Assembly (NCBI GenBank): GCA_002428225.1
Contig: DIUD01000043.1
Span: 1 to 41,653, forward strand
Direction of reading: 5' to 3'
DNA length: 41,653 bases
DNA from: Roseovarius sp. UBA6167
GTDB lineage: Bacteria > Pseudomonadota > Alphaproteobacteria > Rhodobacterales > Rhodobacteraceae
Shown: in pieces, positions 32,405 through 40,830 of the stretch
Layout of the letters: every line of letters starts with the position of its first letter
Numbering within the stretch: the stretch's first letter is position 1
Position numbers and translations under genes: made by a program
The notes under the pieces: model-generated
Databases searched by the model: none
Told to the model about the DNA's origin: nothing
The model's input: only the letters and a program-made list of their open reading frames with translations

Positions 32405-33385
32405 ATGGGGACGCAACGCGATCATGGCGGCAATCTCGATGCGGCGCGGCACCGGTTCGGCGGGGCTGTGGCAGAGTGGCTCGACCTGTCCACGGGCATC
32501 AACCCGGTGCCCTACCCGATGCCGGCGCTTCCCGCGCGCGCGCTGACCGCGCTGCCGACGCGCGAGGACATGGCCGGGCTGAGCGCGGCGGCGGCGGCGT
32601 GCTACGGCACGCGCGCCGAGGTGGTGCCGCTGGCGGGCGCGCAGGGGGCGATTCAGGCGGTGCCGTATCTTGGGCCGCGCGGGGTCGCGCGGGTGCTGGG
32701 GCCGACCTATAACGAACACGTCGCCGCGCTCGACGCGGCGGGCTGGACGGTGGCGGAGGTGACCGAGGCGGGGGCGCTCGCCGGGGCCGATCTGGCGGTG
32801 GTGGTCAATCCCAACAATCCCGACGGGCGGCGGCACGCGCCTGCGGCGATTCTGGCGCTGGCCGGTCGGGTGGGGTGCCTGGTGGTGGACGAGAGCTTTG
32901 CCGACCCCGAGCCGGAGCTGTCGCTGGCGCCGATGCTCGCGGGCGCGGGCAATGTCGTGGTGCTGCGGTCCTTTGGCAAGTTCTACGGGCTGGCGGGGCT
33001 GCGGCTGGGCTTCGCGCTTTGCGGCGGCGGCGCGCTTGCCGGGCGGCTGCGCGAGATGGCGGGGCCGTGGCCTGTCTGCGGTCCGGCGATAGCGGCGGGG
33101 CGGGCGGCGCTTGCGGATACCGGCTGGCAGGCGGCGACGCGCGCGCGGCTGGTGAGGGATGCCGCGTGGCTCGATGACCTGGCTGCGGCGGCGGGCTGGC
33201 GGCTCATCGGGGGAACGCCGCTGTTTCGCAGCTATCACGCGCCGGATGCCGTCGAGGCGCAGGACAGGCTCGGCCGCGCCCGCATCTGGACACGGATCTT
33301 TCCCTGGTCGCCGACTTGCATCCGGCTCGGCCTGCCGGGAACGCAAGAGGATCGGGCACGGCTCGGCGCGGCGCTCGGGGGGTGA
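32405..33385 (+). CDS. cobC: L-threonine-O-3-phosphate decarboxylase (CobC)
   Basis: This is a 326-residue PLP enzyme of the HisC-like fold. It starts with HGGN (7-10) and LDLSTGINPVPYP, and has NPNNPDG (135-141), D162 in VVDESFADPEPE and the PLP lysine K192 in RSFGKFYGLAGLRLGF. It makes (R)-1-amino-2-propanol phosphate from threonine phosphate. It could be confused with HisC, but HGGN, LSTGINP and the flanking bluE-cobD decide for CobC. No other cob gene is in the window. Confidence 0.9.
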   Translation: MGTQRDHGGNLDAARHRFGGAVAEWLDLSTGINPVPYPMPALPARALTALPTREDMAGLSAAAAACYGTRAEVVPLAGAQGAIQAVPYLGPRGVARVLGPTYNEHVAALDAAGWTVAEVTEAGALAGADLAVVVNPNNPDGRRHAPAAILALAGRVGCLVVDESFADPEPELSLAPMLAGAGNVVVLRSFGKFYGLAGLRLGFALCGGGALAGRLREMAGPWPVCGPAIAAGRAALADTGWQAATRARLVRDAAWLDDLAAAAGWRLIGGTPLFRSYHAPDAVEAQDRLGRARIWTRIFPWSPTCIRLGLPGTQEDRARLGAALGG

Positions 33386-33554
33386 AACGGCGTCGCCCGG
33401 ATCGTCCTGGGCCGCCTGCGGGGCGATGGATCCGCCGGCCCGCGCGCAGCGCCGGTTCCTGCCCGTTTCCCTAACATTTTTCCGACTTTCCGAATGGTGT
33501 TAACCTGATCTGAGTGAACTGGATGCTACATGGCGGCAACGAGGAGAGGTTGCG

Positions 33555-33872
33555 ATGATAGATTGGGATCGTATTCGGGCGTTGCGCGTCGATATCGGGG
33601 CAGAGGCATTCGAGCAGGTGCTCGACCTGTTTCTGGAAGAGGTCGAATCGGGACTGGCGGAACTTGACGACGACATGGCCGAAGCGCAGCGAAAGGAAAG
33701 GCTGCACTTCGTCGCCGGCAGCGCCCTCAATCTCGGCTTTGCGGCGCTCGCGGTGCTGTGCCAGTCGGCCGAACGAGGCGGGAAATCCGTCTCGGCTGAC
33801 GAAATCCAGGCGTGTTATGCGCAATGCAGGGCAGAGCTGCTGGCAAATATCGGGCCGGAGATCACCGCCTGA
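33555..33872 (+). CDS. Small Hpt-domain protein
   Basis: This is a 105-residue, all-helical cytosolic protein. The histidine-phosphotransfer site is present as L50-H51-F-V-A-G-S56 followed by ALNLGFAALAVLC. Canonical Hpt proteins read H.LKGS, so the Lys is replaced by Ala while the phospho-acceptor His, Gly and Ser remain. It probably shuttles phosphate between a hybrid kinase and a response regulator. Neither is nearby, so the partner is unknown. GAGGAGAGG precedes the ATG. It is flanked by cobC (169 bases upstream) and hisC (157 bases downstream), apparently as a stand-alone gene. Confidence 0.72.
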   Translation: MIDWDRIRALRVDIGAEAFEQVLDLFLEEVESGLAELDDDMAEAQRKERLHFVAGSALNLGFAALAVLCQSAERGGKSVSADEIQACYAQCRAELLANIGPEITA

Positions 33873-34029
33873 TCGCCGCGAAGCGCGGGAAAACCCGGCT
33901 GTTCCGCCGCGCGGGTGCCCCCCTCTCCCTCGGCGGGTCGCGGGCGGGGGACTGCGTGTCGCGGGCCGAGTTTCAATCTTTCCTTGCCCCGCGCGCAGCG
34001 ATAGAGACAGGGCCAAGGAGAGACCCGCC

Positions 34030-35115
34030 ATGACCCAGATCGCACCGCAGCCCGGTATTCTCGACATCGCCCCTTACGAGGGCGGGGCCTCGCATGTCGA
34101 GGGCGTGGCCAATGTCGTCAAGCTCAGCTCCAACGAAAACCCCTACGGTCCTTCCGAGGCCGCCAGGGAGGCGTTCCGCCGCGCGGCCTTCGATCTGCAT
34201 CGCTATCCGTCCACCGATCACGGTGCGCTGCGCGCGGCGATCGCCGAGGTGCACGGGCTCGATCCGGCGCGCATCGTCTGCGGCGCGGGCAGCGACGAGA
34301 TCATCGCCCTGCTCTGCCAGAGCTATGCCGGACCGGGCGACGAGGTGATCCATACCGAGCACGGCTTTGCCATGTACCGCATCGGCGCGCTGGCCAATGG
34401 CGCGACACCCGTCGAGGTGCCCGAGCGCGAGCGCGTCACGGATGTGAACGCGATCCTGTCCGCCTGCACCGAGGCCACGCGGCTGGTCTTTGTCGCCAAC
34501 CCCAACAATCCCACCGGCACGATGGTGGGCGAGGCCGAATTGCGCCGCCTCGCCGAGGCGCTGCCCGCGCGCGCGCTTCTGGTGATCGACGGGGCCTATG
34601 CCGAATATGTCGAGGGGTATGATGGCGGCGCGGGGCTGGTCGAGGCGCGCGACAACGTGGTGATGACGCGCACCTTCTCCAAGCTCTATGGGCTGGGGGG
34701 GCTGCGCGTCGGCTGGGGCTACGGGCCGGGGCATGTGGTCGATGTGCTGAACCGCGTGCGCGGGCCGTTCAACCTCTCCACCGCCGCGCTTGTCACCGCC
34801 GAGGCGGCGGTGCGCGATACCGACTGGGCCACGCGATGCCGAGAGGACAACACCCGCCTGCGTGGCTGGCTGGCCGAGGCGCTGGCCGAACATGGCGTGG
34901 TCTCCGATACTTCCACCGCGAATTTCATCCTCGCCCGCTTTGGCGGCCGCGACGAGGCCGATGCCTGTGACGCCTACCTCAAATCGCAGGGTCTCATCGT
35001 GCGCCGGGTGGCGGGTTACAAATTGCCCAACTGCCTGCGCATCACCGTGGGTGACGAGCCCGCCTGCCGCCGCGTGGCCCATGCCATCGGCCAGTTCAAG
35101 GCGGGCGCACGATGA
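34030..35115 (+). CDS. hisC: Histidinol-phosphate aminotransferase
   Basis: This is a 361-residue PLP aminotransferase. It contains KLSSNENPYGPS (31-42), YPSTDHGALRAAIA, GAGSDEII (85-92), NPNNPTG (157-163), D188 in VIDGAYAEY, and the PLP lysine K218 in RTFSKLYGLGGLRVGW. It transfers an amino group to imidazole-acetol phosphate. Coupling by ATGA to a prephenate dehydrogenase gene suggests that it also serves aromatic amino acids, a dual role known in the family. AAGGAGAGA precedes the ATG; longer in-frame starts overlap the Hpt gene and lack support. Confidence 0.9.
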   Translation: MTQIAPQPGILDIAPYEGGASHVEGVANVVKLSSNENPYGPSEAAREAFRRAAFDLHRYPSTDHGALRAAIAEVHGLDPARIVCGAGSDEIIALLCQSYAGPGDEVIHTEHGFAMYRIGALANGATPVEVPERERVTDVNAILSACTEATRLVFVANPNNPTGTMVGEAELRRLAEALPARALLVIDGAYAEYVEGYDGGAGLVEARDNVVMTRTFSKLYGLGGLRVGWGYGPGHVVDVLNRVRGPFNLSTAALVTAEAAVRDTDWATRCREDNTRLRGWLAEALAEHGVVSDTSTANFILARFGGRDEADACDAYLKSQGLIVRRVAGYKLPNCLRITVGDEPACRRVAHAIGQFKAGAR

Positions 35116-36029
35116 GCGTCATCTATGACCGGGTGGCGTTGATCGGGCTGGGGCTGATCGCCTCGTCGATGTCCCATGCCATGCGCCGCGCGGGCGTGGC
35201 GGGCGAGATCGCCGGCTATGCCCGCACCGAAGAGACGCGCAATATCGCCCGCGAGATCGGCCTGTGCGACCGCGTCTGCGACACCGCCGCCGAGGCCGCG
35301 CGTGGCGCGGATCTGGTGGTGCTCTGCGTGCCGGTGGGGGCGATGGGCAGCGTCGCCGCCGAAATCGGCCCGGTGCTGAAACCGGGGGCTACGGTCAGCG
35401 ATGTCGGGTCGGTCAAGAAGGCGGTGATCGAGGCGGTCGCCCCGCACCTGCCCGAGGGTGTGCATTTCGTCCCCGCCCACCCGCTTGCAGGGACAGAACA
35501 TTCCGGCCCGCGCGCGGGCTTTGCCGAGCTCTTTGACAACCGCTGGTGCCTGATCGTGCCGCAGCCGGGCAGCGACCGCGCGGCGGTGGCGCGGCTCGAA
35601 CGCTTCTGGCAGGCGCTTGGCAGCCATACCGACGAGATGGATGCCGAGCATCACGACCTGGTGCTGGCCGTCACGTCCCACGCGCCACACCTGATCGCCT
35701 ATACGATGGTGGGCGTGGCCGACGACCTGCGCCGCGTGACCGACAGCGAGGTGATCAAGTATTCCGCCGCCGGTTTTCGCGATTTCACCCGCATCGCGGC
35801 CTCTGATCCGGTGATGTGGCGCGATGTGTTTCTGAACAACAAGGAGGCGACGCTGGAGATTCTCGGCCGCTTCACCGAAGAACTGTTCGCGCTGCAACGC
35901 GCGATCCGCACCGGCGACGGCGATCACCTGCACGCCTATTTCACCCGCACCCGCGCGATCCGGCGCGGCATCATCGAGGCCGGTCAGGACACGGACGCGC
36001 CCGATTTCGGTCGGGGGAAGAAGACATGA
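35112..36029 (+). CDS. tyrC: Prephenate/arogenate dehydrogenase (cyclohexadienyl dehydrogenase)
   Basis: This 305-residue NAD(P)-dependent enzyme of tyrosine synthesis carries the Rossmann motif GLGLIASS (12-19), then the conserved stretches DVGSVKKAVIEAV (about 97-109), HFVPAHPLAGTEHSGP (about 118-133) and THAPHLIAYTM-like SHAPHLIAYTM (about 188-198). It oxidises and decarboxylates prephenate or arogenate. It overlaps hisC at its start and the extensin-like gene at its end, both by ATGA. The hisC-tyrC pair is a common alphaproteobacterial arrangement. Confidence 0.9.
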   Translation: MSVIYDRVALIGLGLIASSMSHAMRRAGVAGEIAGYARTEETRNIAREIGLCDRVCDTAAEAARGADLVVLCVPVGAMGSVAAEIGPVLKPGATVSDVGSVKKAVIEAVAPHLPEGVHFVPAHPLAGTEHSGPRAGFAELFDNRWCLIVPQPGSDRAAVARLERFWQALGSHTDEMDAEHHDLVLAVTSHAPHLIAYTMVGVADDLRRVTDSEVIKYSAAGFRDFTRIAASDPVMWRDVFLNNKEATLEILGRFTEELFALQRAIRTGDGDHLHAYFTRTRAIRRGIIEAGQDTDAPDFGRGKKT

Positions 36030-36628
36030 GGCGTGCGGCGCTCGTCCTCGCGCTGGGGGTTCTGGCCAGCGCCTGCGGGCGGCCAGACCCCGAGGTGAGC
36101 CGCGCGGGAGAACTCTGCGGCGTGCCGGGGCTTTCGGGCACGGTCTCGGGCCTCATTTCCGATTCGGTTTCGGGCTGCGGGGTGGAACGCGCGGTGCGGC
36201 TCGAGGCGGTTCACGGTGTGCACCTGAGCCGGCCCGCCACGCTCGATTGCCCGACCGCGCGCACCCTTGGCCAATGGGTGCGCGAGAGCGCGCAGCCCGA
36301 GGTGGGGCGGACGGGGGGCGGGCTTGCGGGGCTCCGGGTGGCCTCGCATTACGCCTGCCGCACCCGCAACAGCCAGCCCGGCGCGCTCGTGTCGGAACAT
36401 GGCAAGGGCCGCGCCATCGACATCGCCGCGCTGCAACTGCGCGATGGTTCGGAAATCTCGGTGCTCGAGCATTGGGGCAGGGGGCAGAAGGGCCGTATTC
36501 TGGCCCGTCTGCACCGCGATGCCTGCGGACCTTTCGGCACGGTGCTTGGCCCCGATTCGGACCGCTTCCACCATGATCACTTTCATTTCGACACCGCGCG
36601 CCACCGGGGCGGGCCCTATTGCCGCTGA
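36026..36628 (+). CDS. Extensin-like C-terminal domain lipoprotein
   Basis: This 200-residue protein has a short signal peptide and a lipobox-like LASAC with C17 (position -3 is Ala, slightly off consensus). The rest is the extensin-like C-terminal domain: CGVPGLSG, ERAVRL near the middle, SEHGKGRAIDIAAL (H and D), and the C-terminal FHHDHFHFDTARHRGGPYC. The His/Asp pattern recalls D-Ala-D-Ala peptidases of the M15 fold, so a metal-dependent cell-wall function is plausible. This is inference, as the family's biochemistry is unsettled. It is translationally coupled to tyrC. Confidence 0.8.
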   Translation: MRRAALVLALGVLASACGRPDPEVSRAGELCGVPGLSGTVSGLISDSVSGCGVERAVRLEAVHGVHLSRPATLDCPTARTLGQWVRESAQPEVGRTGGGLAGLRVASHYACRTRNSQPGALVSEHGKGRAIDIAALQLRDGSEISVLEHWGRGQKGRILARLHRDACGPFGTVLGPDSDRFHHDHFHFDTARHRGGPYCR

Positions 36629-36668
36629 GCGCGATGTCGCAGGGCGCATCACATCGCTGTTTCAACGC

Positions 36669-36696
36669 TTGTAATCCTTTCTTCACGGCTTAGGCT
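36669..36696 (+). promoter_or_regulatory. Candidate promoter of the small membrane protein gene
   Basis: CTTGTAA (hexamer TTGTAA at 36669-36674), a 16-base spacer, then TAGGCT (36691-36696). The flanking pattern CTTG...CTTAGG fits alphaproteobacterial housekeeping promoters loosely. Confidence 0.35.
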
Positions 36697-36721
36697 CATG
36701 ATGGCAGAAATGGAGGCCGCC

Positions 36722-37054
36722 ATGCCCAGGCTCGTTCGTCTTTACATCACGCAGGTTGCCATCGGCTTTGGCCTCGCGGGCGTGTTCGTTGGACTGCTTT
36801 TGTGGTTCAATATCGCCAATCTCTGGCATCTCGTCAGCCATTCGGACAAGGGCATTCTTGCCGTGCTGATCCTCTGGCTTGCCAACGGCATCGTCTTTGC
36901 CGGGGTGCAATTCGCCATCGCGGTGATGCGGATGAAGGACGATGACGATGACGAGCCGCGCGGCGGACGCCGTCAGCCGGTCATGCGGCGCGACTATGCC
37001 ACCATCCCTGTCCCCGCGAACCGTGGGCAGGCGGTCTTGCCGGCGCGCCGCTGA
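36722..37054 (+). CDS. Conserved small membrane protein, function unknown
   Basis: This 110-residue protein has two predicted membrane helices: about residues 6-30 (YITQVAIGFGLAGVFVGLLL) and 44-68 (LAVLILWLANGIVFAGVQFA). A cytosolic tail follows with a run of acidic residues (DDDDDE) and basic patches (RGGRRQ, MRRDY). I recognise it as a conserved Rhodobacterales protein without assigned function. The start was chosen because GGAGG lies 6 bases before the ATG at 36722. It lies directly upstream of rplO, where rpsE-rpmD would be expected. Confidence 0.75.
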   Translation: MPRLVRLYITQVAIGFGLAGVFVGLLLWFNIANLWHLVSHSDKGILAVLILWLANGIVFAGVQFAIAVMRMKDDDDDEPRGGRRQPVMRRDYATIPVPANRGQAVLPARR

Positions 37055-37110
37055 ACCGTCCGGGACGGGCGCGGCCGCAGGCGCAGCTGTCCGGGCCGCC
37101 AACTCTGGTC

Positions 37111-37139
37111 TTGCTCCCGGCGCGGCCCGCGTCTATACG
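37111..37139 (+). promoter_or_regulatory. Promoter for the rplO-secY-adk ribosomal block
   Basis: TTGCTC (37111-37116, within CTTGCTC), an exact 17-base spacer, then TATACG (37134-37139, within CTATACG). This is the best sigma-70-type match in the window. It predicts a start near 37146 and a leader of about 80 bases before rplO. Confidence 0.6.
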
Positions 37140-37228
37140 CGCCCGGTGGCCCGAGGGCCGCCATCAACCAGCAAGCCGTGGTCGGCCCAGCCGTCGCTTG
37201 GGGCCGCATCCGGCAAGGAGAAGCGACA

Positions 37229-37702
37229 ATGAAACTGCACGAACTTCGTGACAACGAGGGCGCGACCAAGCGCAAGAAACGCATCGGCCGTGGCCCCGGC
37301 TCGGGCATGGGCAAGACCGGCGGACGTGGTGTCAAGGGCCAGAAATCGCGTTCTGGCGTGGCGATCAAGGGCTTCGAGGGCGGCCAGATGCCGCTCTATC
37401 AGCGTCTGCCCAAGCGTGGCTTTACCAAGCCCAACCGCAAGTCCTATGCGGTGGTCAATCTGGGCCTCATCCAGAAATTCGTCGATGCGGGCAAGATCGA
37501 CGCGAGCGCGCCGATCACCGAAGAGGTGCTCGTGGCCTCGGGTCTCGTGCGCCGCAGGCTCGACGGGATCCGCGTTCTGGCCAAGGGCGAAGTGACCGGC
37601 AAGCTCGACCTCGCCGTGACCGGCGCGTCCAGATCGGCCATCGACGCGGTGGAAAAGGCCGGCGGCTCGCTTTCGGTCACGACGGCGCAGGCCGCCGAAT
37701 AA
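37229..37702 (+). CDS. rplO: 50S ribosomal protein L15
   Basis: This 157-residue protein begins MKLHELRDNEGATKRKKRIG and has the family signature RGPGSGMGKTGGRGVKGQKS and FEGGQMPLYQRLPKRGF. It binds 23S rRNA late in 50S assembly. AAGGAG precedes the ATG by 8 bases. It is the first ribosomal gene here: rpmD and rpsE, usual upstream partners in the spc operon, are not present, and it has its own promoter. secY follows after 110 bases with a hairpin between. Confidence 0.95.
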   Translation: MKLHELRDNEGATKRKKRIGRGPGSGMGKTGGRGVKGQKSRSGVAIKGFEGGQMPLYQRLPKRGFTKPNRKSYAVVNLGLIQKFVDAGKIDASAPITEEVLVASGLVRRRLDGIRVLAKGEVTGKLDLAVTGASRSAIDAVEKAGGSLSVTTAQAAE

Positions 37703-37711
37703 GAGGTTGTG

Positions 37712-37729
37712 AGCGGGCTGCGGCCCGCT
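37712..37729 (+). terminator. Hairpin between rplO and secY (attenuator-like)
   Basis: AGCGGGC (37712-37718), loop TGCG, GCCCGCT (37723-37729). It has no T-run, so it may be an attenuator, an RNA-processing site or an mRNA-stability element rather than a full terminator. Confidence 0.4.
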
Positions 37730-37812
37730 TACATAGACCTCAGGTTTTCCGAGGACGCCGCCAGAGCCGAAAACCGGCTTCGGCGGTGTTCGCACATGAA
37801 AGAGACCCTCGC

Positions 37813-39177
37813 ATGGTATCTGCAGCAGAGCAAATGGCGGCCAATACAAGCTGGTCCGCGCTTGGCAAGGCGACCGATCTCCGCAACCGTATCCTGTTCA
37901 CGCTGGGGCTGCTGATCGTCTATCGCCTTGGCACGTTCATTCCCGTGCCGGGGATCGACGGCGCGGCGCTGCGCGAGTTCATGGCGGGCGCGCAGGCCAC
38001 CATCGGCGGGATGCTGTCGATGTTCACCGGCGGCGCGCTTGGCCGGATGGGTATCTTTGCGCTCGGGATCATGCCCTATATCTCGGCCTCGATCATCGTG
38101 CAGCTTCTCACGGCCATGGTGCCCTCGCTTCAGCAATTGAAGAAAGAGGGCGAACAGGGCCGCAAGAAGATCAACCAATACACGCGCTATGGCACGGTGG
38201 GCCTTGCCACGCTGCAAAGCTACGGTCTGGCGGTCTCGCTCCAGTCGGGCGAGATGGTGACCAATCCGGGCCTGTTCTTCATTGCGTCGTGCATGATCAC
38301 GCTGGTGGGCGGCACGATGTTCCTGATGTGGCTGGGCGAGCAGATCACCGCGCGCGGCGTCGGCAACGGCATCTCTCTGATCATCTTCGTCGGCATCATC
38401 GCCGAGGTGCCTGCGGCGCTGGCGCAGTTTTTCGCTTCGGGGCGCTCGGGCGCGATCAGCCCGGCGGTGATCATCGGCGTGATGGTGATGGTCGTGGCCG
38501 TGATCGCCTTCGTGGTGTTCATGGAGCGATCCTTGCGCAAGATCCACATCCAGTATCCGCGCCGGCAGGTCGGCATGAAGGTCTATGACGGCGGCTCGTC
38601 GCATCTGCCGGTCAAGGTCAACCCGGCGGGCGTGATCCCGGCGATCTTTGCCTCGTCGCTCTTGCTGCTGCCGGCCACGATCGGAACATTCTCGGGCAAT
38701 TCCACGAACCCGGTGATATCCACGATCATGGCCTATTTCGGCCCCGGCCAGCCGCTTTACCTGCTGTTCTTCTCGGCGATGATCATCTTCTTCACCTATT
38801 TCTATACCTTCAACGTCTCGTTCAAGCCCGATGAAGTGGCCGAGAACCTCAAGAACCAGAATGGATTCGTTCCCGGTATCCGCCCCGGCAAGCGTACCGA
38901 GGAGTTCCTTGAATATGTGCTCAACCGCATCCTGGTTCTTGGCTCGGTCTATCTGACGGCCGTGTGCCTTTTGCCCGAGGTGCTGCGCAATCAGTTCGCG
39001 ATCCCGTTCTATTTTGGCGGAACCTCGGTGCTGATCGTGGTCTCGGTGACGATGGACACGATCCAGCAGGTGCAATCGCACCTTCTGGCCCATCAATACG
39101 AGGGGCTGATCGAGAAATCACAGCTGAGCGGCAAGGGCCGCAAACGCACCAAACGCAGAGGACCGGCACGGCGATGA
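37813..39177 (+). CDS. secY: Protein translocase subunit SecY
   Basis: This 454-residue inner-membrane channel protein has ten helices. It begins MVSAAEQMAANTSWSALGKA and has RILFTLGLLIVYRLGTFIPVPGID (first helix), the plug-region signatures GGMLSMFTGGALGRMGIFALG (split by helix 2), WLGEQITARGVGNGISLIIF and the C-terminal cytosolic GLIEKSQLSGKGRKRTKRRG. It forms the Sec channel with SecE/SecG. ATG 37813 is preferred over the in-frame ATG at 37786. Its stop overlaps the adk start by ATGA. Confidence 0.96.
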   Translation: MVSAAEQMAANTSWSALGKATDLRNRILFTLGLLIVYRLGTFIPVPGIDGAALREFMAGAQATIGGMLSMFTGGALGRMGIFALGIMPYISASIIVQLLTAMVPSLQQLKKEGEQGRKKINQYTRYGTVGLATLQSYGLAVSLQSGEMVTNPGLFFIASCMITLVGGTMFLMWLGEQITARGVGNGISLIIFVGIIAEVPAALAQFFASGRSGAISPAVIIGVMVMVVAVIAFVVFMERSLRKIHIQYPRRQVGMKVYDGGSSHLPVKVNPAGVIPAIFASSLLLLPATIGTFSGNSTNPVISTIMAYFGPGQPLYLLFFSAMIIFFTYFYTFNVSFKPDEVAENLKNQNGFVPGIRPGKRTEEFLEYVLNRILVLGSVYLTAVCLLPEVLRNQFAIPFYFGGTSVLIVVSVTMDTIQQVQSHLLAHQYEGLIEKSQLSGKGRKRTKRRGPARR

Positions 39178-39752
39178 ACCTCATTCTTCTCGGACCGCCC
39201 GGCGCGGGCAAGGGCACGCAGGCGCAGTATCTGGTCGAGGAACGCGGCATGATCCAGCTCTCGACCGGCGACATGCTGCGCGCGGCCAAGGACAGCGGCA
39301 CCGAGATGGGCCGCATCGTCGCCGATGTGATGGCGCGCGGCGATCTGGTGACGGACGAGATCGTGATCGGCCTCATCCGCGAGAAATTGCAGGGCGACAG
39401 GGCCGGCGGCTTTATCTTCGACGGTTTCCCGCGCACGCTGACGCAGGCCGATGCGCTGGAGGCGCTGCTCGACGAGCAGGGCGAGACGCTCGACGCGGTG
39501 ATCGAGTTGCAGGTGGATGACGAAACGCTGATCCGGCGCATCGTGAATCGCGCCGAGGAGGCGCGCGCCGCCGGCCAGCCCGTGCGCGCCGACGACAACG
39601 AAGAGGCCGTGCGCCACCGTTTGAGCGAATACCACAAGAAGACCGCGCCGCTCGTCGGCTATTACCACGCCAAGGGAAAGCTCGTCTCGATGGATGGCCT
39701 GGGCGAGATCGACGATGTGAAGGCGGCGATCGCCGCGGTGCTTGACAAATGA
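39174..39752 (+). CDS. adk: Adenylate kinase (short form)
   Basis: This 192-residue cytosolic enzyme interconverts ATP+AMP and 2 ADP. The P-loop is GPPGAGKGT (7-15), the AMP-binding part LSTGDMLRAA (about 34-43), the FDGFPRTLTQA region (about 82-92) and the short lid RAEEARAAGQPVRADDNEEAV. It lacks the long, zinc-type or extended lid of 215-residue forms. The secY-adk coupling (ATGA) is the normal spc-operon order. Confidence 0.95.
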   Translation: MNLILLGPPGAGKGTQAQYLVEERGMIQLSTGDMLRAAKDSGTEMGRIVADVMARGDLVTDEIVIGLIREKLQGDRAGGFIFDGFPRTLTQADALEALLDEQGETLDAVIELQVDDETLIRRIVNRAEEARAAGQPVRADDNEEAVRHRLSEYHKKTAPLVGYYHAKGKLVSMDGLGEIDDVKAAIAAVLDK

Positions 39753-39757
39753 CGGAT

Positions 39758-39776
39758 GAGGGGCTTGACGCCCCTC
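39758..39776 (+). promoter_or_regulatory. Hairpin just after adk
   Basis: GAGGGGC, loop TTGAC, GCCCCTC, starting 6 bases after the adk stop. No T-run follows. It is the first of two hairpins in the 194-base adk-rpsM gap. Confidence 0.4.
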
Positions 39777-39821
39777 GTGATTCTCCATAACAGGCAGTTT
39801 CCGACTTTCGCGCATGATTCC

Positions 39822-39840
39822 ATGAGGGGCGCGCCCTCAT
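39822..39840 (+). promoter_or_regulatory. Second hairpin upstream of rpsM
   Basis: ATGAGGG (39822-39828), loop GCGCG, CCCTCAT (39834-39840). With the first hairpin it could be a leader structure controlling the rpsM-rpsK-rpoA part. An S4-type autogenous site is one possibility but cannot be shown. Confidence 0.35.
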
Positions 39841-39946
39841 CGAGTCGCTTAGCTCAGATCAGCCGCGGCCCGAAGCGCAAGCCTCGGGCTCACGTTGTGA
39901 AAAAAGGTTCTGGCATCACGGAACCGCAACGAAAAGGAAAAGACAC

Positions 39947-40315
<369 letters not shown>

Positions 40316-40330
40316 GGGAGGGCATCAGAT

Positions 40331-40720
40331 ATGGCACGCGAAACCAGACGCACGAAGAAGAAGGCCTCCAAGAACATCGCCACCGGCGTGGCGCATGTGA
40401 ACTCGTCCTTCAACAACACCAAGATCCTCATCTCCGACGTTCAGGGCAACGCGATTGCCTGGTCTTCGGCCGGCACGATGGGCTTCAAGGGCTCGCGCAA
40501 GTCAACCCCCTATGCCGCGCAGCTGGCCGCCGAGGATGCAGGCCGCAAGGCGCAGGAACACGGCATGAAGACCCTTGAGGTCGAGGTGCAGGGGCCGGGA
40601 TCGGGCCGCGAGTCGGCGCTGCGCGCGCTTGCGGCCGTGGGTTTCAACATCACCTCGATCCGCGACGTGACGCCGATTGCCCATAACGGCTGCCGGCCAC
40701 CGAAACGTCGTCGGGTCTGA
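40331..40720 (+). CDS. rpsK: 30S ribosomal protein S11
   Basis: This 129-residue protein has the family stretches HVNSSFNNTKILISDVQGNA, SSAGTMGFKGSRKSTPYAAQ and the C-terminal SIRDVTPIAHNGCRPPKRRR. It is a platform protein of the 30S subunit. GGGAGG precedes the ATG. It follows rpsM by 15 bases and precedes rpoA by 110 bases, with a hairpin between them. Confidence 0.96.
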   Translation: MARETRRTKKKASKNIATGVAHVNSSFNNTKILISDVQGNAIAWSSAGTMGFKGSRKSTPYAAQLAAEDAGRKAQEHGMKTLEVEVQGPGSGRESALRALAAVGFNITSIRDVTPIAHNGCRPPKRRRV

Positions 40721-40737
40721 GCGCAAGGATTGCCAAC

Positions 40738-40760
40738 AGGGCCGCGCCTTGCGCGGTCCT
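40738..40760 (+). terminator. Hairpin between rpsK and rpoA
   Basis: AGGGCCGCGC, loop CTT, GCGCGGTCCT: a 10-bp stem with one G-U pair in RNA. No T-run follows, so it is probably a partial terminator or an RNA-stability element that sets the rpoA level. Confidence 0.45.
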
Positions 40761-40830
40761 GCACGTTATTTGAAATCCTCGGGCGTCACCGCCTTTCGGA
40801 CATGGGGCGGGGACAGGAATGGAGGGACGC

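Noticed and set aside
33664..34029. Extended N-terminus of HisC from an upstream ATG
   Set aside because: It overlaps the Hpt gene in another frame. The ATG at 34030 has a good AAGGAG and gives a full-length HisC.
36683..37102. Minus-strand open frame opposite the small membrane protein
   Set aside because: The plus frame has two clean hydrophobic helices, a ribosome-binding site and a conserved look. The minus frame is composition-driven.
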